NCBI GenBank assembly: GCA_024195585.1
Contig: SWBL01000707.1
Span: 1 to 10,761, forward strand
DNA length: 10,761 bases
Source: Aureobasidium sp. EXF-3400
Taxonomy: Eukaryota; Ascomycota; Dothideomycetes; Dothideales; Saccotheciaceae
Direction of reading: 5' to 3'
The notes under the pieces are model-generated. The model searched no databases. It was not told the origin of the DNA and was given only the letters and a program-made list of their open reading frames with translations. Shown in pieces: positions 1 through 8,900 of this stretch (its first letter is position 1; each line of letters starts with the position of its first letter). Made by a program: the position numbers and the translations under genes.

Positions 1-522
1 AGACACATACCTGTAAATAACCGAGTAGCTAGATAGTTTTCCCGGCAAGCCACACAGTGGTAAATGGAGTATGATTCAAAAAAAAAAAAAAAAAAAAAAT
101 TTGCTGTGGACAGGGTGACGGTATTATCAAGTCCAACAACCATTTGAAAGATCTATTCCTATCTCCAAGATCATCTCTAACAATTACGAAGCTATCAAAA
201 CGCAGAAATCTATTCAGAAATTGAGCTGCGTCCAGAGAGAGTTGGTTGCATCGTCACATCTCTATGGGAGTCACCGATATCGAGAGGCAACTGTGCATTT
301 CTACATCTTGATATGTCAGACGTGGTTTTGAGGGGAGTCGAAGACCGAACAAGCTAGCATTGAAGAAAGCATCGAGTATCTCCCAGGGAAAGAAGACGTT
401 TGAAACATGGCTATAGAAATGCACAGTCTTGTTCAAATAGAAGTGATGGTTAAGAAGAGTCTTCAATTCTGTTCTGAATTCAAGGGGGTATTATATACTG
501 TTTCGTCAGAATCCTTGCGTTC
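1..522. other. Left-edge non-coding stretch, no gene supported
   Basis: I see no convincing gene here. The open frames present are short, low in recognisable protein character and overlap one another on both strands. No tRNA B-box-like sequence or rRNA-like sequence is apparent. The right end must contain the 3' UTR of the minus-strand kinase-like gene that stops at 523. A TATATA element at 492-497, about 26 nt beyond that stop, resembles a yeast-type polyadenylation efficiency element, but this is only suggestive. The only striking feature is the A22 run at 78-99. Confidence 0.5.
78..99. repeat. A22 mononucleotide run
   Basis: Twenty-two consecutive A residues are followed by TTT. It may be a simple microsatellite or the remains of a retroposed poly(A) tail. 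I see no obvious flanking target-site duplication or retroelement coding sequence. The length in the assembly may be imprecise, because long homopolymers are error-prone in sequencing. Confidence 0.9.
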
Positions 523-1206
523 TCACTCCTTTTTCGCTTCCTCCTTGCTCTCCCAGTCCCTCTTCACACCACGCACCAAGTCAGCAATTTCTGCAAAAGA
601 GACCTTGCCCATATCGATGCGCTCAAAGGCAACACCACCCTCCTCGCACACCTTACTGAGCCTCTCACACTCAGCATCCTGCCACTGTTGCAACAGGTTG
701 ATCTCCGCAATAGGAACACTTTGAAGGTGCTTGCGACCAGTGGTTCCAGCACCCAGCATACGGCGCTTGATCAGTACCTGCACAGGTACATGCAGAAAAA
801 AGACGCAAGAGTAGCGGGAGCAGTCGATAGGGGTATCGATATCTTGAGCACCTTTTGCGTGTCTCTCGTCTGACAGATAGGGCAAGCCAGATACAATACC
901 TGCCTTGTCGACTACAGTGCATTCTCTAGCGATCTCTTGTGCGGTGGCAGCACGCAGAGCCATCTTCTGCTCTGCATTGGCATTTTCGAAGCGATCAATG
1001 CCGCGGGAGAGTTTAGATAGGATAGTCCAAGTTTCGAAGAAGAGGTATTGCTTAGAGGGAAGGAGGTCTTGGAGTTTATCGAGGGTATAACTCTTGCCGC
1101 AGCCAGGGAGACCATGTATAGCGATGAGTAGAGGACGTTCGGCGCGGGTTAACTCGGCGACTTTGTCGAAGGGTGCATTAAAGCCGATTCTAGTGGACCA
1201 GGACAT
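523..1206 (-). CDS. P-loop kinase / NTPase-like protein, 227 aa
   Basis: Single-exon gene. Residues 32-39 are GLPGCGKS, a Walker A (P-loop) motif GxxxxGKS placed right after a hydrophobic strand (PLLIAIH), as in small nucleotide or metabolite kinases. A second hydrophobic strand ending in Asp (TVVD, 97-100) and a third (CVFFLHV, 134-140) fit the core beta-sheet of the P-loop kinase fold. The Arg/Lys-rich segment around 147-159 (KRR, then TGRK) could supply LID or phosphate-contacting arginines. The C-terminus is charged (KEEAKKE). The length suits a small-molecule kinase rather than an AAA+ machine. The substrate cannot be read from the sequence; expected location is cytosol, since no signal or membrane segment is visible. 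The start is supported by ACC-ATG context and by the P-loop lying near the N-terminus. It is on the same strand as the large gene at 2912-9653 but about 1.7 kb away, so it is probably transcribed on its own. Confidence 0.85.
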   Translation of the reverse strand: MSWSTRIGFNAPFDKVAELTRAERPLLIAIHGLPGCGKSYTLDKLQDLLPSKQYLFFETWTILSKLSRGIDRFENANAEQKMALRAATAQEIARECTVVDKAGIVSGLPYLSDERHAKGAQDIDTPIDCSRYSCVFFLHVPVQVLIKRRMLGAGTTGRKHLQSVPIAEINLLQQWQDAECERLSKVCEEGGVAFERIDMGKVSFAEIADLVRGVKRDWESKEEAKKE

Positions 1207-1386
1207 GGTGAGTGTGGTTGGTAGCGAGGTTTTCTACATATCATCGTTAGTTGCCTGTCTTGATGACTAGAATAGAGGAGAACACTGACTAGAGTAGGAG
1301 AGAGAGTGTAGCTTGCTGCTGTACTCTAGAATTATAGCGTTCTAGCGTCGCTTAGGAGGAATATAGAGATCTTTGGTGATCGAGGC

Positions 1387-1400
1387 TGACGTGCGCGTCA
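1387..1400. promoter_or_regulatory. CRE-like inverted repeat (TGACG-N4-CGTCA)
   Basis: Two TGACG half-sites face each other across 4 nt, about 180 bp upstream of the kinase-like ATG. TGACG is the half-site of bZIP/ATF-CREB-type factors, though the usual spacing is 0-1 nt, so binding is uncertain. Another CGTCA lies at 1426-1430. The symmetry is seen directly; the function is inference. Confidence 0.3.
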
Positions 1401-1567
1401 AGAGAGGGTACATCAAAGGACCATGCGTCAAAGGAGAGAGGGACAGAAGAGAAGAGAGTGAGAGGATGTCGCATTGGCGATGCTCACGGGACGAGAAAGA
1501 TTGGAAGTGGATGCACCAAGAGCATGAAAAAGTAGAATAGAAGGCCACTATCATTGAGTAGGCATCG

Positions 1568-1610
1568 ACCAGGCTCCGACCGTCGACCGAACCAGGCTCC
1601 GGTCGTCAAC
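1568..1610. repeat. Imperfect tandem 20-bp direct repeat
   Basis: Units 1568-1587 and 1591-1610 both begin ACCAGGCTCCG and match at 17 of 20 positions; all three differences are transitions. The internal CGACCG (1577-1582) can also pair with CGGTCG (1600-1605), so the pair could form a small hairpin. There is no coding context. Confidence 0.7.
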
Positions 1611-1965
1611 AATAGGAACCAGAATTTCCAATCGTCGCTATGGCATCGTGAGAAGACGATGTTGATCAGATATCGGAATGTGATGTCGTTGTCGTTCATC
1701 AGGAGCCACACCTCAGCTTGACGTGCCCGAGACCTGAATATTGTGGGTCCGACAGAGGAAAAACCAGGCAGATAACGATCACAATATGCATATCGAGGTC
1801 GCTGCCTTCTCAATGAGTCGAGTCTCTATTCGTGATAGTGTTCAGTACATGTGAGTTTAACGAGAGAAGGTCTTTGACATGTCTTTCTCCTCGCCATTCG
1901 GAGGTTCAGTACGTCTTATTTACCCATCTCCATAGAAGTCTCGACATGACCGTGCTCACGATGCG

Positions 1966-2177
1966 TCAATGCAATACCACCAATCTAGGCAAGCTTCTGT
2001 CGGGGATGGAGACTTTTTCAAGTACGGTCATGGACGCCGTTGTCGTACTCGAGTGCCTTTGCATACAGTGCTCGAAGCAATTCGTGACAACAGCCATGGC
2101 TTCCTTCTTTTTCCGTTGCTTCTCCTGCTTCTTCTGGATGCACTCTGCGATCCGGAAGTTGACGCCGACATTGAGGA
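1966..2177 (-). other. Doubtful spliced exon, minus strand
   Basis: On the minus strand, a pyrimidine-rich stretch with CTAAC- and TTAAC-type branch candidates ends in TTTCCAG at 2184-2178. It is followed by a frame open for about 70 codons to a TGA at 1966-1968. The translation is Lys/Glu/Gln-rich (from a polypurine tract) and contains three Cys, two of them spaced CX3C. Together this looks like a 3' splice site plus terminal exon. Against it: I find no good 5' splice site (GTRNGT) in the 400 bp upstream, several other frames are also open here, and I recognise no family. It could be a small unannotated gene, an untranslated transcript, or chance. Confidence 0.15.
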
Positions 2178-2487
2178 CTGGAAATAGAGAGGAGTAAGGT
2201 TAAAAAGGCAGACAAGAGAGTGAAAGAAGATGGTAGTGTTAGTGACAGACGCATAGAGCAAACAGGCAACACCTCATCCCATGTGCCAAAGTATGTAACG
2301 CGTGCAGCTGTAAAAATGCACAAATGTTTCGGAGATGGAGGCGTGGCCACAGAGAGCCGATCAGTTGTCGCCTTTCAGTGGACACTGTCCTATTTCCTAT
2401 AGTATTGTGCATTTTTATAGTGTACACTTTGCCTTTTGTTGTAGTGGGAGTACGAAGGAAGTTGCAGACTTGAGCACACGGGAAGGC

Positions 2488-2508
2488 ATCATGATCATCA
2501 TGATCATC
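2488..2508. repeat. 9-bp tandem repeat of ATCATGATC
   Basis: Two perfect 9-bp copies (2488-2496 and 2497-2505) plus a third partial ATC. The unit contains the palindromes ATCATGAT and TGATCA across copy junctions. It lies beyond the expected 3' end of the giant gene, and no function is visible. Confidence 0.7.
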
Positions 2509-2911
2509 AGCTTGGCACGATCACGAAGGCTTCTCGAAGGCATTAAGGACATAAAATAGTAAGAGAGGAAATCAATTTCGCATAATCAACAATCGTCTAA
2601 TCGTAACATCAAAAGTAAGAAGAAACCTGGTCTGCGATGCCAGAAGAGTCATCAACCGAAAACAAAAAACAAGTGCCTCGAGGGCCAGGTATCCTTCAGA
2701 AGCAGAACAAGGAGAAAGGTTTAAAAACGTCACCAATGCCAATAATGCGCCCATTTTCCACCTCATCATTCATCATTACAACGCATTTTCCTCCAAAAGA
2801 AAGAGACAAAGAAACCAGGGAAAGAAAATTAAGGAAAATTCAGAACCACCCAATGCTTTATGCAGATGATCAAAATGCACAATTTGCTCCAGCTTCGTTG
2901 CTTCTGACAGA

Positions 2912-5900
2912 TCAAGCAGCCTGGTTCTCGTCCACGGTAGCGGGGACGACGGCGCCTGCAAAGTAGTCACCATGGCCTTGGAGCGCGCCGGTGGGCAGGT
3001 CTGAGCCAATGCCAGAGTCACTGGGAGGGGCATAGTCTCCATGATCCTTAGCAACAGCAGCCTCGACAGGCAAAGCAGGAGTTTCAGGCTCAACACGACG
3101 CTCGCTCTCAAGGTCACTGTCGTAGTCCTCCTCTTGAATGGCGGAGCGGTCCATGGTGCTGCGGATGGTGCTACCAATGCTGGTGCGGCGATCAATCTCG
3201 CTGCCAGTCATATAGCTTCCAGTGTCATAAGTGCCCAGCGTGCCTAAGCTAGTACGACGGCCATCTTCGGTCATGTCAGATTGAGATCCGGTCCAAGCAC
3301 TCTGGCTTCCAGCGTAGCTAACACTGCGTCTGCTGCTGTTGTAGTACGAAGAGTCGAGACTGTCACGACTGACAGGGCGAGAGTCGTAATCACGACTCTG
3401 AGGACGGTACTCAGAATCTCTGCTCACAGGTCGAGATCCACCATAGTTGCTGTCGATCTCGGTGACCTCTTCGATATCATTCTCCTTGTCGGCTGCAGCA
3501 CGAGCTGTACCCCAAGAGATCTTGCGAAGCTTGTTATGCTTGAGAGATTGACTGCGGTTGATCGAGCCTTGAGCCGAAACCAGGCTAGGGGCAGCGGCAG
3601 CATATGCAGCAGCGCCAGAGGGTAGGTTACGACTGATTTGGCTGAGAGACATGATGCGGCGTTCACCAGTGTTGGGAGTAGTACCAGTCTTCTTGGGCAT
3701 ACCACGAGTCTTCATAGCGAGTGCATGGCTTTGCAAGAGGCTGGGTGTGGTGGGAGCAGGAAGCTGTGTGGTCGAAGCGTCGCTGGGCAAGCGCAGATCG
3801 CGCATAGGTTTCTTCTTTGGGGACGTCTTGGGTGTCTTCTGCGTAAGAAGCATGGTGCGGGAGTGATCGATCAAGCCCTCAAGAATACGACGTTCCAAGG
3901 CATCGGCCTTCTCGTCCATGATGTGCAACTCCTCACGTCTAATCTCCAAGGCAGTGTGAAGAGAAGAAACATCGCCAGTGAGACGAGCCTTCTGCGCAGC
4001 TAGAGCATCCTTCTCGGCACGAAGGGCCTCAACAACGGCTTGAAGACTTTCCTTCTCTTCGTTGAGCGAAGAAATGTCAGACTCAATATTGTCCTTTTGG
4101 ACCTGGCGACGCTCAAGGAGAAGAGCAAGCTCCTCAGCCTCACGTTCCTTGCTCTCTTGACCATCAGTGATCTGCTTCTGCTGAAGAGCAACGAAGGCGG
4201 AGACTTCAGCGGCAGTGGCCTTAACTTGAGCATGGATCTCGTCCAAGCGTTCCATTTGAGCTGTGGCTGCTCCAGCTTCACCGGCAAGATTGACCAAAGT
4301 GTCGAGCTTTTCATGAACAGCAGTATCGTCGACAAGCTTGTCGAGTTTCTCGTGGACGGCGGTATCATCGTACTTCTCAACGGGCTCAACGGGTGCAGGC
4401 AACAAAGCAGGAAGAGCTCCCTTAAGCTCTTCCGTTTGCGCGCTGAGGTTTTCAGAGAAGTGGTTCTTGAGATTCTCAGCAAAGAGACCTTCGATGTGAG
4501 TCTTGGATTCTTCAGTGACGGTTCGAATGGTGTCATGGACCGTCTTGGCCTGTTCCTCAGCGGTCGCAGCAAGTTGTTGGGAGTACTCGTAGTGAGCGCT
4601 GACAAGAGCATGAAGTTCCTTGAGAGACATGGAGAATTGAGGGTTGTACTCGGTGGACTCTCCTTGGAGTAGAGCAATAGCCTCAGCGACCTTGACAATT
4701 TCGTCACGAGTAGTCTGGTGCTCAGTCTTCAGACCGTCATTATGCTCATCCATCTTGAGCATAGCACCCTCGACCTTCTCGAATACAGTCTTGGAGTCCT
4801 CGGAGATCTTCTCAGTAGCCTCATTGAAAGAGGGGATAAATGCCGTCAAGGAAGTGCCCAAAGTGTCGATGGAGAGCTTCAGCTCATCAGTCATCTCCTT
4901 TGTGCTGTTCAACATTTCCTTCTGCTGCTCGACCTGCTCTTCCATTGACTTCGCCTTCTCATGTGCTGCAGCTTGAGCATCGTCGTACTTGCTCATCAGA
5001 CCATCGAAGCAAGAGTCGACCTTTTCAGTAACAGCAGCCACAATAGCATCCTTGTGCTCCGCATGTTTCTCGAGCAACGTAGAATTGTTCTGCTCGTGAT
5101 CAATCTTGATGCCACCCAGAGACTCATGAGAACGCTCGAACTCGTTCTTGACAGTCTCCAAGAGCTCTTTGATGTCAGCTCCGATACCTTCGTCACCAGC
5201 GACCTTGTCGTCAATCGACTTGATGGCTTCTTCGATATCGGTCATGCCAGGTGTACCTTCTTCGACCTTGGCGAGAATCTCGGCCTTGACCTCTTCCAAG
5301 AAGGTCTTGACACCGGCAATAGCCTCTGACATCTCTTCAGCCTCCTTTCTGCGGTCGTCAAAAGCCTTTGCAGTGATGGCGATGTCGTTCTCGTACCCTT
5401 CTCTGACCTTATCGTGACTCTCGCGGAAGTCATTGATGAGGCCAGTGATCTGTTCCACATCGGCCTTGGAAGGGAGTGCTTCGGGGTCGGGTAGGTTGAG
5501 CTCCGAGATCTTCTCCTTGATCTCAGTGCAGAGCATGCCAAGAGCGTCCAGGTCTGCCTTGTCCAAGCGAGGAGCCGACTCTTCTTCTTCGTCTTCCTCG
5601 GCCTCTCTCTTAGACTTTGAGTCTTCGAAAGCAGTGGCGAGATCCTTGAGGAGGACCTCAACGACAGTGACATCCTCCTTGGTTGCAAGGCCATCTATAG
5701 CTTCCTTGGCACTACGAACAACTGCCTCAACATCATCCAGTTGTTCTTTGCTGGCAGTTGAAGCAGGAAGCTCCTCGAGCTGCGCCTTCGTGTTGCGTAG
5801 CAGAGTCTCGATGGCGTCAGTGTCTTCCTTGGTGACAGCGTTGTCAAGCTCTGCCTTTTCCTTTTCAGCCATGACCAAGAGAGTGTCTTGAATCTGTCGG

Positions 5901-8900
5901 AGTGTCTCTTCCATGCTGGACAGGTCCTCCTTCATGGCAGTGCCTTCAGCCGGCGCTGCTGAGGCAGCAGGCATATCGCCGATACTGGCAGCTAGACCCT
6001 CGACCTTGATATGCAACTGTGCAAATAGAGCTTCCATTCTCTCCTTGAGACTGACGGGATGAGCAGCCTGATCTTCTGCACTCAAGTCACGAGATCCTTC
6101 TTCATCGGCAAGAATCAGCTCACTACCAAGAGCAGTAGAGGGACGATCACCTCCAGTCAGCTTCTCCATATCAGCTCGGAGACCAGCAACACCCTCCTTC
6201 AAGGTCTCAAGGATCTCGTAGTTGACAGTCATGTCCACAGGCTTGTCCATGATCTTGGCGACGTCTGTGCGCATGTTATCAAGTCCCTCATTTAGAGTAT
6301 CCATGAGCTCGTTGTTGAGGGTTCTGTGCATCTCAGGGTTGTCGATTTTCTTCTCAAGCGATGACTGAAGATCATCCAAACCAAGCCTGACTGCATCGAG
6401 AACTTCTTCTGTGTCGGCGCGGGAGCCACCTGTGCCCAAAGAATGGCGAATTTGTTGGAACTCTCCTTGAATAGCCTCCAGAAGGGCTGTGTTGACACCT
6501 GAGCCACTGCTGGCAGCAGCAATCTCATCCAGACGAGTTTTTATCTCTTCCAGTGGCGCCTGGGTAGGTTCCTCATCACTGTTTTCACCGTTGCTGAGAA
6601 CAAGACCCTTGGTGGTGGACTCACGGAAAGTCTCCAATTGCTCCTTCAGAGCGGCCAGAGTCTCAGCATGAGCCTCACCCTGCTCAGAGCTCATTTGCAT
6701 ACGAATAGTGTCGACGGCCTCGCGCATGGCCTCGATCATCTCATCTCTTTCAGCGGCAGCACCAGACTTCAGAAGAGTGTTGGCCAACGTCTCGCGAAGA
6801 TGAGCCAGCTCATCCTTCATGGAGAGTAGAAGTTCGTTATCAGACGTGCCGTCTTCGCGGTTGCCGACCTTGTCGTGAAGGGCATCCAGGCTTTCTTGGA
6901 GAGACTCGATGACTTCGGCCTTGTGAGTGTTCGATCCAGCAATGACAGCGTCACGGAGACCTTCGAATTCAGCCTTCATGGCTTCCATTACCTCCTCGTT
7001 AGTCTCGTCGAGAAGGCCACGGCTAGCGGTTTGGTTCTTGAGCTCCAGGAAACCAGCCTCGAGGGCAACGAGGATTTCAGAAATACCCGAAGGTCGGCCT
7101 TCTTCACCTTCCCGAGAGCCAAGGCCACTAACTGCTTCATGCAGATGTTCGAATTCAGCCTTGATATAATCGATCATCTCGTTACGACCATTGGTTGGAC
7201 CTTCAGCACAATAGCCTTGGACATCGCCACGAAGCTGTTCAAGACCATTTCTGACGACATCAACAATCTCATCCTTGCCAGTAACATCTTGAGCACGGTC
7301 AACGTAGGACTCGACTTCATGGCGCAAAGACTCAAGACCATCCTTGATAGCGTCCAGAACCTGCTCCGTATCATGACCGTTGGCAGCGGAATACTGCTTG
7401 AACTCGACCTTCATCTCTTCTATGAGATTACGAAGTTGATCCAGAACTTGCTCGCCGAAACTGCCGAAAGGAAGGGTCGACCCATCAAGACTGGCCTTGA
7501 CAGCATCGAAGAGATCATCTCTGCTGATCTCAAACTCGCGAGGAGCGTGAGGTCCATGGTTTTCAAGGCCTTCCTTGACTGCTCCAAGAACAACTGCATG
7601 AGTGGCAGCGTTGTCAGGACCTGCGGACTTGAGTTCTTCGATAGATTGACGAATAGAAGCCAGCAAGTCCTCCTTGAACGAAGCCATCTCATCGACTGGT
7701 CTGGGAGGGTTGAACTCTTGAAGAGCACGTTGCATAGCAGATTCGACCTCCTCAATATTGGCACCAGGTGCTGCAGTGGGCTCCTTGTTGGATTGGTAGT
7801 CGTGCAAGCCTTCCTTCAGAACAGAAAGAATCTCATCACGTTCAAGACCGAATTGCTGAAGCTCAATCTCAGGCCTGAACTCCTCGATAGCATCCTTGAC
7901 CGCCTCGAGGATGCTTGCCCTATCAAGACCATCTGACTGAGGTTGAGCCTGAACGAGAGCCGAGCTGTGTTCTGTGATGGCGCTCTTGACGATGTCGTAC
8001 ATGTCCTTGTTCTTGTTTTCGTCTTGGTGGTTGGCCATGACGAGCTGTTGCGAGTTCTGCTGGATGATATGCTCCATGTGCTCTCTGAGCTGAGACAGAC
8101 CTTGGTTGACAATTTCCTCGACATCAGTCTTGATCTGTGAGCCGTCTTCGGCAACGCGAGCGGTGGAGTTGGCCTGGTCGAGCTGACGACCTAGCTCACG
8201 ACCCATGCCCAACACTTCGCCTCGAAGATTCTGGAGGAGCGCCTTGATTTCATTGCTAAGGCCACCACTCTGAGAAGTGCTGTCCTTGATCTTGTGAAGA
8301 AGTCTGAGAATATCGGCGCTCATGGCCTCAATGGCCTTGGACTTTTGTTCATCATCCTGAACGTCTGACGAATGACGGACAAGGGCATGACTGCCTGACT
8401 TTTCCTTGATGAAATCAGAGAGTTCAGCCACCTTTTGAGCAGTTTCGATAGCCTGGACGTTATCCCTGCTGTGCTTGTCGAGAAGCTCTGACAAGGTGGA
8501 CAGGAGACGGTCCTGGCCATCCTTGGTTACCATTTCACGGATGATCTTCTCCAGCATTGCAACACTAGCGGCACCGTCCATGGAGAAGGGGTTGGGGCTG
8601 CCAGGATCAAGGAAGCTGCCATGGCTGTTCGAGCGAGGCAAAGAGCCAAAAGGTCTTGCCCCAGCAGGTGGGGAGGTCAAGCCCTTGTTCTCGAGAAGAC
8701 CTAGGCCGAAGGCAGATGATCTCCCGCCGAAGACAGAGCCAGCGTCAGAAGCGTTGACATTAGAGAGTAGGTCGCGCAAGTTTCTGCGGATCTCCTCGTC
8801 ACGGCTATCGGCAGCCTGCTTCAGACCGATCAGGTCAGCAGCATTATCCTTACTGCGACGGTTTAGCTGCGCCATCTCCTTTTGCATGCCAGAAGTAATG

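Larger units (their letters stand above)
1207..2911. other. Intergenic region with promoter and 3'-UTR sequence
   Basis: This 1.7-kb stretch lies between the kinase-like gene (start 1206) and the stop codon of the giant coiled-coil gene (2912), both on the minus strand. The 1207-1500 end should hold the kinase promoter and 5' leader; it includes a purine run at about 1431-1466, which is a CT-rich tract on the transcribed strand, as often seen in fungal promoters. The 2560-2911 end should hold the 3' UTR of the giant gene. The open frames in between are short, overlap in several frames and resemble no family I know. A 65-codon minus-strand frame at 2572-2769 begins like a signal peptide but sits where the 3' UTR is expected. 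No tRNA or snRNA is evident. Confidence 0.55.

Noticed and set aside
1832..2197. 121-codon plus-strand frame with Cys-rich translation
   Set aside because: It overlaps other open frames on both strands, has no recognisable domain, and its Phe/Cys-rich end comes from a pyrimidine tract.
2572..2769. 65-codon minus-strand frame with a signal-peptide-like start
   Set aside because: It lies just downstream of the giant gene's stop, where the 3' UTR is expected. It has no recognisable mature domain and its hydrophobic start can arise by chance.
4000..4707. 235-codon alternative minus-strand frame and a 210-codon plus-strand frame at 4040-4672
   Set aside because: Both are shadows of the coiled-coil coding frame; their Leu/Ser/Arg-rich translations are what out-of-frame reading of Glu/Lys/Ala helices gives.
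6875..7936. 353-codon open frame on the plus strand, antisense to the giant gene
   Set aside because: It lies wholly within the coding sequence of the repeat array. The repetitive codon use of the sense strand (few codons whose complement is a stop) explains it, and the translation resembles no family.
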